Part shown: positions 8,051 through 17,659 of the stretch, in pieces | Position numbering within the stretch: position 1 is the stretch's first letter | Layout: every line of letters starts with the position of its first letter | Assembly (NCBI GenBank): GCA_947175435.1 | Contig: CAMWMS010000007.1 | Coordinates: forward strand, 1-37,455 | Length of the DNA stretch: 37,455 bases | Reading direction: 5' to 3' | Source of the DNA: an uncultured Lachnospiraceae bacterium | Lineage (GTDB): Bacteria > Bacillota > Clostridia > Lachnospirales > Lachnospiraceae | Notes under the pieces: model-generated | Databases searched by the model: none | Seen by the model: only the letters and a program-made list of their open reading frames with translations | Told to the model about the DNA's origin: nothing | Position numbers and translations under genes: made by a program

Positions 8051-9186
8051 GATTCCTGTATGTAGCCCCGCGTTATCACACGAATCAGATGGATATCATG
8101 AAAGGGCTGATAGAACATGGGCATGAGGTCTGTTTTATCAGCCATTATGCCGCTATCATAGAGGATTATTCCTATGTGACGCCGATCGTATTGGGGTATT
8201 CACGATTGTATCGGCTATTGGATTATCTGTACGTACATGTAATCCACAGAAAAGACCCTGAGGCTATCGTATTTAAGATACAGCATGGATTTCCGCCCAT
8301 GCGCAGGTTGAAGAAACTGATCTGTGATTTTAAACCCGATGTTGTGATTCTCAGAGAGCGTTCCGTATACTCTATGGCAGCATATCTGGTTTGCAGACGA
8401 AAAGGATATCCTTGTATTCTCTATAACCAGAATCCATTGTGGTCAGAGTCGGTAAAGACCGACCTTGCGCATCGTATCGTGGCCAGATTGTCGCCGAAGC
8501 TGCGCATGACGCCTGTTATGGGGATTCGGAAGCAGGGAACGTCTATCAAGGAGAATGACTATTTTGTGCCTTTTATTATGGAACCCCAAAAGGCGCCGGA
8601 GGAGAGGACCTATTTTGAGAATGATACGATACATATCCTCTGTATCGGGAAATATGAGATCAGGAAGCACCACTTGCTATTGATTCAGGTGATAGAGGAA
8701 TTGGTTGGGAAACATGGCAGAATAAAGCTGACATTGATCGGCGAAGCGACGAATCATTTCCAGAAAGAATACTGCGGGCAGATCAGGCAGTATGTGTCGG
8801 AACATCACATGGAAGATATCGTTACGGTTAAGACGAACGTGCCCCGTAGCAAAATGGAAGCGGAATATCTGGCGGCTGATCTGTATGTGATTCCCAGCAC
8901 CCGTGAGATGGCATCGGTGTCACAACTGGAAGCTATGAGCTATTCTCTTCCGGTGATCTGCAGCGATTTAAATGGTACCGCCTGCTATGTGGAGGACGGT
9001 GTGACGGGATATCAGTTTAGGGATTGCGATCAGGCGGATCTGAAAGAGAAGCTGGCTATGATGTTATCTGACAGAGAGCAGATGAAAGAGATGGGGGCGG
9101 CGGGGTATCGGGCGCTCACAGAGAAGTATAATTATGAGAATTATTACCGTACCATCATGCAGATGCGGGATAAACTGCTGCAATGA
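8047..9186 (+). CDS. GT4-like glycosyltransferase
   Basis: ATGA overlap with the rSAM gene; VIPSTREMASVSQLEAMSYSLPVICSDLNGTACYVEDGVTG motif. Confidence 0.85.
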   Translation: MRFLYVAPRYHTNQMDIMKGLIEHGHEVCFISHYAAIIEDYSYVTPIVLGYSRLYRLLDYLYVHVIHRKDPEAIVFKIQHGFPPMRRLKKLICDFKPDVVILRERSVYSMAAYLVCRRKGYPCILYNQNPLWSESVKTDLAHRIVARLSPKLRMTPVMGIRKQGTSIKENDYFVPFIMEPQKAPEERTYFENDTIHILCIGKYEIRKHHLLLIQVIEELVGKHGRIKLTLIGEATNHFQKEYCGQIRQYVSEHHMEDIVTVKTNVPRSKMEAEYLAADLYVIPSTREMASVSQLEAMSYSLPVICSDLNGTACYVEDGVTGYQFRDCDQADLKEKLAMMLSDREQMKEMGAAGYRALTEKYNYENYYRTIMQMRDKLLQ

Positions 9187-9198
9187 CAGGGGGCTTAA

Positions 9199-10080
9199 AT
9201 GAAACGTAAGATTAAGGATATTCTGGCAGCGATAGTCTATTTTTTATATGAAAAAGGTATCCTGCACAACCGGATAAAAGTGCATACCATTGACGAGACG
9301 ATCGACGAGCTTCTGAATACCGATAAGAGCATGGTGCGGTTTGGCGACGGGGAGATCGTTATGATCAGAGGTGTGGATCTGATGCTGCAGCAGGCCGCGC
9401 CCGAGATCGGGGAAGGACTTGCAGAGATTCTGACATACCAAAACGATGATCTGATGGTGACCATTCCTGATATTTTCCATACGCTTTCAGATCATCATAG
9501 GGCGAGCAGACAGTTCTGGATGGACCATCTGCTTTTTAACAGGAAAGTATACGAGAAGTACTGTAATAAAGACCGCATATACGGTTCCACGTTTGTGTCC
9601 CGCTGCTATTATTTTGCCTCGGACCGCAGCAGGTGTGCAGGATGGTTTGCAAAAATAAGAAAAATATGGGAAAATAAAGACATTGTGATCGTGGAGGGCA
9701 CGAGGACCCATAACGGTGTCGGCAATGATCTGTTCGACTGCGCGGCAGGTATTGAGAGGATCATATGTCCTCCCAGTAATGCCTATGGAGCGCTGCCGGA
9801 GATTGTAGAGGCGTGTCTTTCTTATAATAAGGACAGGCTGTTTCTCTTATCGGTCGGTGTTGCCGCGAAATTTCTGGCGATGGAATTGTTTCGGAGGGGA
9901 TATCGGGTGCTGGACATCGGTAACATGGATATGGAGTATGAGTGGTATCTGAGAAAGACGCATGATAAGATGTCGCTGGAGAAACATAATGTGATCGGTG
10001 AGAAAGCAAATCGTCAGGCAGCGGCGGATGATGGGGCATACGCAGAATATTTGCAACAGGTGAAGGTGTGGCTGACGTAG
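9199..10080 (+). CDS. GT-D fold glycosyltransferase (DUF1792/SP_1767-like)
   Basis: SMVRFGDGEIVMIRG near the N-terminus, VEGTRTHNGVGNDLFDCAAGIERIICPPSNAYG and LSVGVAAKFLAMELFRRGYRVLDIGNMDMEYEW, characteristic of the DUF1792 family. Confidence 0.85.
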   Translation: MKRKIKDILAAIVYFLYEKGILHNRIKVHTIDETIDELLNTDKSMVRFGDGEIVMIRGVDLMLQQAAPEIGEGLAEILTYQNDDLMVTIPDIFHTLSDHHRASRQFWMDHLLFNRKVYEKYCNKDRIYGSTFVSRCYYFASDRSRCAGWFAKIRKIWENKDIVIVEGTRTHNGVGNDLFDCAAGIERIICPPSNAYGALPEIVEACLSYNKDRLFLLSVGVAAKFLAMELFRRGYRVLDIGNMDMEYEWYLRKTHDKMSLEKHNVIGEKANRQAAADDGAYAEYLQQVKVWLT

Positions 10081-10100
10081 GATAGAGGTTAGAAAAGAGT

Positions 10101-10673
10101 ATGATAGACAGTAAAGAGGCATACAGACGTTATCTTGCACAGGACAGACTGGCGCTTAACAGACAACAGGACAGGCACCCGAGATTTTTCGGAGATGAGA
10201 TCTGGAAGTTCGAGATTCTGCTTCGTAAAGTAGAATATGATCTTAACTGCCGTCGGGGAGTATTTGGCCGGATTGTAGGAAAATACCATAAATTCCGGTT
10301 TCATCGTTTAAGTGTAAAATTGGGTTTTACGATTCCGCCCAATGTGTTTGGCGAGGGATTGTCGATTCCACACTATGGAACGATAGTAGTGCATGGCAGT
10401 GTGAGGGCAGGCAGGAACTGCCGGCTGCAGGAAGGCGTGACTATCGGGGCTACAAATGGAAGCCATAAGGCGGCGGTGATTGGGGACAACTGTTATTTCG
10501 GAAGCGGTGCGAAAGTGCTGGGGGAGGTTACTGTGGCAGATGATGTGGCGATCGGTGCCGGAGCGGTGGTCACGAAAGATATTACGGAGCCGGGCACTAC
10601 CTGGGGTGGCGTACCGGCAAGGAAAATCAGTGATCGTGATTCCCACAGCAATCTGTGCAAGGCACTTTTCTGA
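10101..10673 (+). CDS. Serine acetyltransferase-like left-handed beta-helix acetyltransferase
   Basis: Hexapeptide repeats: IPPNVFGEGLSIPHYGTIVVHGSVRAGRNCRLQEGVTIGATNG...VIGDNCYFGSGAKVLGEVTVADDVAIGAGAVVTKDI. Confidence 0.88.
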   Translation: MIDSKEAYRRYLAQDRLALNRQQDRHPRFFGDEIWKFEILLRKVEYDLNCRRGVFGRIVGKYHKFRFHRLSVKLGFTIPPNVFGEGLSIPHYGTIVVHGSVRAGRNCRLQEGVTIGATNGSHKAAVIGDNCYFGSGAKVLGEVTVADDVAIGAGAVVTKDITEPGTTWGGVPARKISDRDSHSNLCKALF

Positions 10674-10740
10674 TCAAATGTCTGTCGGGAGATTTCATCC
10701 GTGGACAATTGGACGGAAATATGAAGGAGTATCTTAATAA

Positions 10741-12522
10741 ATGAGCGGAGCAAATGAGAACAAAAGAGCTGGAATGCTTACCAAGCTGGGATATATTTTC
10801 GACAAGAGAGATAAATGGAAGATCGGTGCGCTGCTTGTGGCCGTGGTTATTGGCAGTTTGCTGGAACTTTTGGGCGTAACAATTTTTATGCCTTTTATTA
10901 ATATTATCCAGGAACCTGAGACAATCCGGAAGACCTGGTATCTCAAATGGGTGTATGAGCTGTTTCATTTTCAGTCTGCGAAAAGCTTTTTGGCAGCATT
11001 ATCGGTGGCTATTATAGCGGTTTATATCATTAAGAATGTATATCTGATTATTGAGAAGAGCTATATATATCGATTTTCTTATAATACGCAGATGAAATTA
11101 TCCACGCGGTTACTTAGCACATACATGAGAGAGCCGTATACTTTTCATCTGAATAAGAATATCGCTACACTACAGAGAAGCCTGCATGAGGATACATCGA
11201 AATTTATGCAGGTAATTCTCTATTCACTTGAATTGGTAGCGGAGCTTGCAGTTTGTTTTGTGCTGGTGGTGTATCTGTTCTTTGAGAGTAAGACCATCAC
11301 TGTCATTGTTCTGGGGCTGCTGGCGGTATGTGTGGGGGCGTTTTTGCTTCTTACAAGAAAATACAGTCGTAAACTGGGAAAAGACAATCAAGAATATCAG
11401 GGCAAGATCTTCCAGTGGATGAATCAGGCGCTTGGTGGGATCAAAGAGATCAAGATACTGGAAAGAGAAGAGTTTTTTACGGATGAATATCGTAAATATT
11501 ATGTAAAATATGCGATTGGACTTAGAATTGCGAGGACGATTTCCATTCTCCCCAAATATGTGGTGGAGGCTGTGGCAATCTCCGGACTTCTGGTGGGGAT
11601 CATTGTTAAGCTGTTGCTGGGGAAAGCAGATATGACCTATTATATACCGCAGCTGACGGTGTTTGCGGTAGCGGCTTTCCGCCTGATGCCCAGCGTAGGG
11701 CGTATCAATGAGCATGCGACCAACACACTGTATGCTTTACCGTCCGTGGATCTGGTCTATCACGATCTGGTGGAGATTGAAGATTACATTGAGAAACAGG
11801 ATCGTGAGGAGAAGGAGGAATGGAATCTACAGAAAGGTATCGAGGTACAGAATGTGACCTATTATTATCCCGATACCAATGAGCCGGTGATCGACAACGC
11901 CAGTCTCTCCGTCAGGAAGGGACAGACAGTGGCATTTATAGGAGCTTCCGGCGCCGGTAAGACTACTATGGTGGATATTATACTGGGACTGCTGACACCG
12001 CAGAGCGGTGTTGTTATGGCAGATCATATTAATGTACATGAAAAGCCTAAAACATTTCATGCACAGATTGGCTATATCCCGCAGGTAATTTATTTGTCGG
12101 ATGATACGATCCGTAATAATATAGCTTTCGGTGTTAAACAGGAAAACATTAACGAACAGGCGGTGCTGCAGGCAATAGAGAAAGCACAGCTTACCGAGTT
12201 CATAGATAGTCTTCCACACGGACTCGATACGATAGTAGGTGACAGAGGTGTCAGATTATCCGGCGGACAGAGGCAGCGTATCGGAATTGCAAGAGCACTC
12301 TATCATGATCCGGAGATACTTGTGCTTGATGAGGCGACTTCGGCATTGGATAATGACACAGAGGCGGCGGTCATGGAAGCGGTGGAAAATCTGCAGGGCA
12401 CAAAGACGATGATTATTATTGCACACCGCCTGACAACGATCCGCAATGTGGACATAATCTATGAAGTTGAGGACGGTAAAGTAGTTGAGAAGAGCAAGGA
12501 TGAAGTGTTCGGCATACAGTAA
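10741..12522 (+). CDS. ABC transporter, fused permease/ATPase, PglK/MsbA-type lipid-linked glycan flippase
   Basis: TM domain followed by Walker A GASGAGKTT, signature LSGGQRQR, Walker B EILVLDEATSALD. Confidence 0.9.
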   Translation: MSGANENKRAGMLTKLGYIFDKRDKWKIGALLVAVVIGSLLELLGVTIFMPFINIIQEPETIRKTWYLKWVYELFHFQSAKSFLAALSVAIIAVYIIKNVYLIIEKSYIYRFSYNTQMKLSTRLLSTYMREPYTFHLNKNIATLQRSLHEDTSKFMQVILYSLELVAELAVCFVLVVYLFFESKTITVIVLGLLAVCVGAFLLLTRKYSRKLGKDNQEYQGKIFQWMNQALGGIKEIKILEREEFFTDEYRKYYVKYAIGLRIARTISILPKYVVEAVAISGLLVGIIVKLLLGKADMTYYIPQLTVFAVAAFRLMPSVGRINEHATNTLYALPSVDLVYHDLVEIEDYIEKQDREEKEEWNLQKGIEVQNVTYYYPDTNEPVIDNASLSVRKGQTVAFIGASGAGKTTMVDIILGLLTPQSGVVMADHINVHEKPKTFHAQIGYIPQVIYLSDDTIRNNIAFGVKQENINEQAVLQAIEKAQLTEFIDSLPHGLDTIVGDRGVRLSGGQRQRIGIARALYHDPEILVLDEATSALDNDTEAAVMEAVENLQGTKTMIIIAHRLTTIRNVDIIYEVEDGKVVEKSKDEVFGIQ

Positions 12523-12567
12523 GGCTGCAGCCTGAACTGTTACGATAAAGACAGATGGGAGACGGTT

Positions 12568-14130
12568 ATGTCGAAAAGCAGTAAATTGACGCAGTGGGAC
12601 GGGAAACAGAAAGAGTGGATGTTCTTTATATCTTTGTTGATATTTTCGCTGTTTATTTTCATGATTCCCGGCGAGTCTGGATATGTTCTGTTTGATGACA
12701 GCAGTTCCTATATGAATCTTTATGCCAATATGGAAGGGGTCATGCCCGGATATCCACTGTTTCTGCATGGTAATAAGCTTATGTTTGGGGAGGAAAATTA
12801 TCTGTATGCGGTAGTGTTGGAACAGGCGGTTCTTGCTACTGTATGCGTGATCGCTTTTATTGCGTTTATTAAGAAAAAATTTCGTCTCAAATATTGGGAA
12901 GCTTATGTATGCTATGCATTGGCGCTGCTTCCGTTTACGACAAATATGCCGGATTCCATGACGACGCATGAGATCGTGACAGAAGGAGTTGCCTATGCAC
13001 TATTTTATCTGTTTATGGCGGCGTTATTACAGACTGTTTGGAATAAGAGTTTTAAATGGCTGATCATATTATGTGGCATGACACTGTTTTTGTCGCTGAT
13101 CCGGTCACAGATGCAGATACTCTTCGGTGCATGTGGTGTAGTCTGCATCTATATTGCCGTTTTGAAGCCTGGGAAGTCGGATGGGAAAAATGGCAGACGG
13201 TTGTTGAGGTTTCTTGGCGGGATGGTCTGCTGTATGGTAATCGGTCTTGCGGGCATATGGGCTGTCGGGAAGGTTAGCACAGCGTTTCAGAATATGAAGG
13301 CGGAAGTGAGAAGAGAAGAACAGAAGAATGCACAGCGGGCAAAGAGCGATGCATCATCTGATTCGGAGAATGCGCAGGAACAGAAAAAACCTGCGAAACC
13401 TGTCATTACGACAAGCCAGTATGTTACATTGATCCTTTCCAGAGGATTGTATGAGTCTGATTATGAGGATCACCTTTTGTTTGAGGATGAGCAAGTGAGA
13501 GATCTGTACCTTTTTATATATCCGCGTCTGGATAAGGCACAGAATCGTTATGTGTATGCGCGGCCCGGATTGTGGATGTGGAAGGACATTGTAGGAGGGA
13601 TCGGTCGCATTGGCGAACAATGTTACCATAATCAAAATAGTTTTTATAGCGAGAATTATCCGGAACTTGTATATAGCAGCAACTATTCTTCCGTAAGAAA
13701 TGCCAATCAGGTAAAAATTGGTGTGACACTGATTAAGGTGCATTTTGGAAGATTCCTGTATCATACGCTTATGCTGCTTCCGCAGGCGTTTATCTGCACG
13801 GTATTCTTCCAGATCGAGCGAATCTATCTGCTGTGCCATTTAGTTACCCTGTTCTTATATCTCTTTGCGATGGCATTAATGATATGGGCATATAAGGATA
13901 AAAAAGTAGAAAACACCTATGGAGAGTTTATGTGCAGTGTGTTAGGGACGAATCTGATTCTTATATTGGTGATTTCTCTGGTGTTTTTCGGGCAACAGAG
14001 ATATCTTGTATATAATTTCGGTACTTTCTATATATCGGGATTTCTGTTATTTATGAAATTATGGAGATTGTATCTACGTGACCTGGCAGTGCAGGTGTGG
14101 GGCCGTATAAGACATAGGAACAGTCTTTAA
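12568..14130 (+). CDS. Polytopic membrane protein, GT-C-like glycosyltransferase candidate
   Basis: Multiple TM segments; early acidic loop FDDSSSYMNLYANMEGVMPGYPLFLHG reminiscent of GT-C enzymes; located directly upstream of GT2 + DUF2304. Confidence 0.55.
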   Translation: MSKSSKLTQWDGKQKEWMFFISLLIFSLFIFMIPGESGYVLFDDSSSYMNLYANMEGVMPGYPLFLHGNKLMFGEENYLYAVVLEQAVLATVCVIAFIAFIKKKFRLKYWEAYVCYALALLPFTTNMPDSMTTHEIVTEGVAYALFYLFMAALLQTVWNKSFKWLIILCGMTLFLSLIRSQMQILFGACGVVCIYIAVLKPGKSDGKNGRRLLRFLGGMVCCMVIGLAGIWAVGKVSTAFQNMKAEVRREEQKNAQRAKSDASSDSENAQEQKKPAKPVITTSQYVTLILSRGLYESDYEDHLLFEDEQVRDLYLFIYPRLDKAQNRYVYARPGLWMWKDIVGGIGRIGEQCYHNQNSFYSENYPELVYSSNYSSVRNANQVKIGVTLIKVHFGRFLYHTLMLLPQAFICTVFFQIERIYLLCHLVTLFLYLFAMALMIWAYKDKKVENTYGEFMCSVLGTNLILILVISLVFFGQQRYLVYNFGTFYISGFLLFMKLWRLYLRDLAVQVWGRIRHRNSL

Positions 14131-14170
14131 GGTGCGGGTTGAGAATGGGACATGGATATAAAGATGAATG

Positions 14171-14228
14171 GTAACTGTTCAGAAGGGGCATCTTCGTAAC
14201 TGTGAAGAACAGGGTTCTGAACAGTTAC
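14171..14228 (+). other. Intergenic hairpin: perfect 14-bp inverted repeat with nested stem
   Basis: GTAACTGTTCAGAA (14171-14184) / TTCTGAACAGTTAC (14215-14228); nested TCTTC (14191-14195) / GAAGA (14204-14208). Ends 33 nt before the preferred GT2 start. Confidence 0.8.
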
Positions 14229-14261
14229 GATGATTGTAAAGAGATAGAGGATGTAAATGAT

Positions 14262-14981
14262 ATGACGGACGCAAAAGTGCTGATTATTATTCCGGCATAC
14301 AATGAGTCGGAAAGCATTGAAAATGTGATAGATCATTTGACGGATCAGGCGCCGTGGTGTGATTATCTGGTTATTAATGACGGCTCTACGGACAATACAT
14401 TGAGTATCTGTGAGCAGGAACATTTTCATTATCTGGATCTGCCGATTAATCTGGGAATCGGCGGTGCCGTGCAGGCAGGGTATGTATATGCCCGAAAGAA
14501 CAATTATGACATTGCTGTGCAGATGGACGGAGACGGGCAGCATGATATTGCCTATCTGAAGGATATGCTACAGCCTATTCTCGACGGGGAGGCGGATATT
14601 GTAATCGGGTCGCGTTTCCTGAAAAAAGAAGGATTTCAGTCCTCCCAGTCGAGGCGGATCGGGATCGGAATCTTAAGTATGTTGATCCGGTTGACTACGG
14701 GGCAGAGAATCATAGATGTGACCAGCGGTTATCGTGCGGTCAACAGGATGTTTATCGATATTTATTCCAGGGATTATCCGACGGATTATCCGGAGCCGGA
14801 AGCAATCGTTACTGCCATAATGCACAGAGGCAGGGTGAAGGAAGTGCCGGTCAGGATGCGGGCGCGGGAAAGCGGAACCAGTTCCATTACGCTGCGCAAA
14901 TCCGTCTATTATATGATTAAGGTGACACTGGCGATTCTTATCTGTCGGTTAAGCTACGGCTTCAGGAGGGCTAAGAGATGA
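14262..14981 (+). CDS. GT2 family, DPM1/GtrB-like polyprenyl-phosphate glycosyltransferase
   Basis: VLIIIPAYNESESIENVI, VINDGSTDNT, QMDGDGQHD, RESGTSSITLRKSVYYM. ATG 14262 preferred; the track start (GTG 14202) lies inside the hairpin. Confidence 0.88.
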   Translation: MTDAKVLIIIPAYNESESIENVIDHLTDQAPWCDYLVINDGSTDNTLSICEQEHFHYLDLPINLGIGGAVQAGYVYARKNNYDIAVQMDGDGQHDIAYLKDMLQPILDGEADIVIGSRFLKKEGFQSSQSRRIGIGILSMLIRLTTGQRIIDVTSGYRAVNRMFIDIYSRDYPTDYPEPEAIVTAIMHRGRVKEVPVRMRARESGTSSITLRKSVYYMIKVTLAILICRLSYGFRRAKR

Positions 14982-15361
14982 TTCCGTCTACGCTGCGTAT
15001 AACACTGATCATTGCAGTTGTATGCTATTTTATTATTATTTTGTATTTTCTTAAAAATAGGGCGTTGAACTTAAAATATACACTCCTGTGGCTTTTGGCG
15101 GGCGTAGTGATGGGAGTGCTTGTGATTTTTCCGGAAATGTTGCAGCGTATTATACGTGTATTCGGTATTCAAAGCAACATGAACGGTCTGTTTATTATCG
15201 CAATCGGGTTTATGCTCATGATATTGATGGCACTGACTTCCATTGCATCCAGACAGAACATGAAGATTAGATCACTGGTTCAGGAGATCGGTATCCTTGA
15301 TAAGAGAATTCGGGAGCTGGAGGATGGACATAGTGACAGTGTGGGTGAGAGAGATGTCTGA
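14978..15361 (+). CDS. DUF2304 small membrane protein
   Basis: About 127 aa, TM helices then a charged coiled tail (MKIRSLVQEIGILDKRIRELE), ATGA overlap with a GT2 gene, the usual DUF2304 neighbourhood. Confidence 0.8.
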   Translation: MIPSTLRITLIIAVVCYFIIILYFLKNRALNLKYTLLWLLAGVVMGVLVIFPEMLQRIIRVFGIQSNMNGLFIIAIGFMLMILMALTSIASRQNMKIRSLVQEIGILDKRIRELEDGHSDSVGERDV

Positions 15362-16478
15362 CAGAATGGAAATAGCAATCGATCTGTTGTGGCTCAGGCC
15401 CAGACAGGTAGGTGGGACTGAATTTTATATCAGAAATTTATTGGATGGTTTTCTGCGGCTTGAAGAGGACTACCATTTTATCCTGCTTGTATCAAAAGAT
15501 AATAGAGATTCGCTTTCACATTATGCGAAAGATGACAGAATTTCCCTGCTGGAGGCCAATGTAGAATCCGCGAATATCGCGAGGCGTATCCTCTGGCAGT
15601 TTTTCTGCCAGAACAGGCTGTTACGCAGGAATCATATCCGCAAGTGTTTTGTTCCGGTGTACTGCCGTCCGCTTTTCAATGGCGGAATCACTTATATTAA
15701 TGTAATTCATGATCTGCAGGCCGCGCATTATCCTGAATATCATCCATTCCATGAGATCGCTTATTCCAGATTGTGTTGGTGGTTGGATGTGCATTTTTCC
15801 AAACATATCGTGGCGATATCCGACTGGGTGCGGGAGGATATCATGGTCAGATATCATGTGAAGCCGGAGAAGATCACGACGATCTATAATCCTATTACGG
15901 TAGATCCGAACGAGATGGTATCGATGACAGAACTGTCTGAGAAGTACGGTGTCTCGGAAAATGAATATTACTATACGGTTTCACAATTGATACCACACAA
16001 GAATCTGGACACGATCATTGAAGTTATGAGCTGGATCAAAGAGCAAAAGATTGACTTGCCGGGCAGGCTTTTGATTTCCGGCGTAAACGGGGAGAGCCGG
16101 AAGACATTGGAGCGGCAGATACGGGACAGAGGACTGGACAGGGAGATCACACTGACCGGGTTTGTGGAAAATGTTGAACGGAACGCTCTATATAAATACA
16201 GCAGAGCATTTCTGTTTCCCAGTGTGTTTGAAGGGTTCGGGATGCCGCCGATCGAAGCGATGCTTTTCGGAACCGTTGTAATTGCGGCGGACAGGACATG
16301 TATTCCTGAGGTGACACAGGGAAAAGCAAATTATGTGGCGGATCCTTATGATGTGCAGGAATGGATTCGGGTTATGCAGGCTCCTGTGGACAGGATCGGG
16401 GAGATGGATTTTGGGGTGTATGATCAGGGAAGACTGACGAGGAAATATTATCAGATGTTATTGGATATGTTGGGATGA
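15354..16478 (+). CDS. GT4 family glycosyltransferase
   Basis: Start ATG 15354 overlaps the DUF2304 stop; VSQLIPHKNLDTIIEVM and FLFPSVFEGFGMPPIEAMLFGTVVIAADRTCIPEV motifs. Confidence 0.9.
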   Translation: MSDRMEIAIDLLWLRPRQVGGTEFYIRNLLDGFLRLEEDYHFILLVSKDNRDSLSHYAKDDRISLLEANVESANIARRILWQFFCQNRLLRRNHIRKCFVPVYCRPLFNGGITYINVIHDLQAAHYPEYHPFHEIAYSRLCWWLDVHFSKHIVAISDWVREDIMVRYHVKPEKITTIYNPITVDPNEMVSMTELSEKYGVSENEYYYTVSQLIPHKNLDTIIEVMSWIKEQKIDLPGRLLISGVNGESRKTLERQIRDRGLDREITLTGFVENVERNALYKYSRAFLFPSVFEGFGMPPIEAMLFGTVVIAADRTCIPEVTQGKANYVADPYDVQEWIRVMQAPVDRIGEMDFGVYDQGRLTRKYYQMLLDMLG

Positions 16479-16528
16479 GATGAAGGCTTGAGGTGATTAT
16501 TTACGTCCACGGGTTATCTAAGACGGAC

Positions 16529-16665
16529 GCTCAGAGGGAAGTCAATATCTTCGTCGCTGCGCTTTCGCTCCGTTCCGAGCGTAGCGGACACTAAGTTCGT
16601 GGAATACCTCACTAAGTGCCGACGCTCTCCAAGGGGCTCCTTAAGATATTGACTTCCCTCTGAGC
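16529..16665 (-). repeat. 137-nt structured intergenic element, copy B (inverted relative to copy A)
   Basis: Perfect 23-bp terminal inverted repeat GCTCAGAGGGAAGTCAATATCTT (16529-16551) / AAGATATTGACTTCCCTCTGAGC (16643-16665) around a 91-nt core 74/91 identical to copy A after reverse complementing. Confidence 0.9.
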
Positions 16666-16712
16666 TGGTTTGTGGGTGGCCGGTGGATAATAACGATGAA
16701 TAAGAGGTGTTT

Positions 16713-17627
16713 ATGAAGATCGCAGTGATTCTGGTGAATTATAACGGCAAACAATACAATACGGCGTGTATTGAGTCGCTTCTTGCGCAGAAGGACAGCG
16801 GCGGTTCCTATGAAATAAAAATCTACGTCGTGGACAATGCGTCACGGGATGATTCCATGCAGATGATACAGGAGCGCTATGGTACAGACGGGCGGATAGA
16901 GACGATTCTTCTTAACGATAACTACGGATTCTCTTATGCAAATAATGTGGGAATCCGCCGTGCGGTTGAGTGGGGTGCGGATTATGTTCTGCTGCTCAAC
17001 AATGACACGGAAGTACAGGAAGACATGTTGGCGCAGCTTATGGCATGTGCAAAAAGACATCCAGGCAGTGTGATTGCGCCGAAGATTTATTACAGCGACC
17101 ATAGGAATATAATCTGGTCGGCGGGCGGAGCGGTATCGCCCATCATTAGAAAAGTACGCCATATCGGTCTGAATCAGGAAGACAAAGGACAGTTTGATCG
17201 GGAGTGTCAGATCGGGTTTGCCACTGGGTGCTGCCTGTTGCTTTCAAGAGAAGTGATTGAACGGGCAGGATTCCTTGACGAAAGATTCTTTCTGTATTAT
17301 GAGGATACGGAATATTGTTTTCGCTTACGGAAAAGGGGAATTGCCATTTATTACTGCCCGCGGGCTGTAGTCTATCATAAGGTCGGAGCCAGTTCCAAGG
17401 GGGCGGACAGTCCGCTGTGTGCTTATTATATTGCCCGTAACTGGCTTTTGTGCAGCAGGCAGCATTTGAGTGGGCAGTATCCGCTGTTCATCATATACTA
17501 CATGATGAATAGAAGTGTATGTTGTATGCTGTGGCTGCTTTGCGGAAAGAAGGAGCTTGTGCAGGCGACTTGCAGAGGAATCGGAGATTATCGAAAGAAG
17601 AGACTGGGAAAATCGGCGTATTACTGA
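16713..17627 (+). CDS. GT2 family glycosyltransferase (rhamnosyltransferase-like)
   Basis: VILVNYNGKQYN, VVDNASRDDS, NNDTEVQEDML, DERFFLYYEDTEYCFRLRKRG motifs. Confidence 0.9.
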   Translation: MKIAVILVNYNGKQYNTACIESLLAQKDSGGSYEIKIYVVDNASRDDSMQMIQERYGTDGRIETILLNDNYGFSYANNVGIRRAVEWGADYVLLLNNDTEVQEDMLAQLMACAKRHPGSVIAPKIYYSDHRNIIWSAGGAVSPIIRKVRHIGLNQEDKGQFDRECQIGFATGCCLLLSREVIERAGFLDERFFLYYEDTEYCFRLRKRGIAIYYCPRAVVYHKVGASSKGADSPLCAYYIARNWLLCSRQHLSGQYPLFIIYYMMNRSVCCMLWLLCGKKELVQATCRGIGDYRKKRLGKSAYY

Positions 17628-17659
17628 TAATATAAATTGCTTTGACATGGAGGAGTATG

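Noticed and set aside
14202-14261. Track-proposed GTG start of the GT2 gene
   Set aside because: The start falls inside the perfect inverted repeat; ATG 14262 begins right at the conserved VLIIIPAYNE region and has AGAGG upstream.
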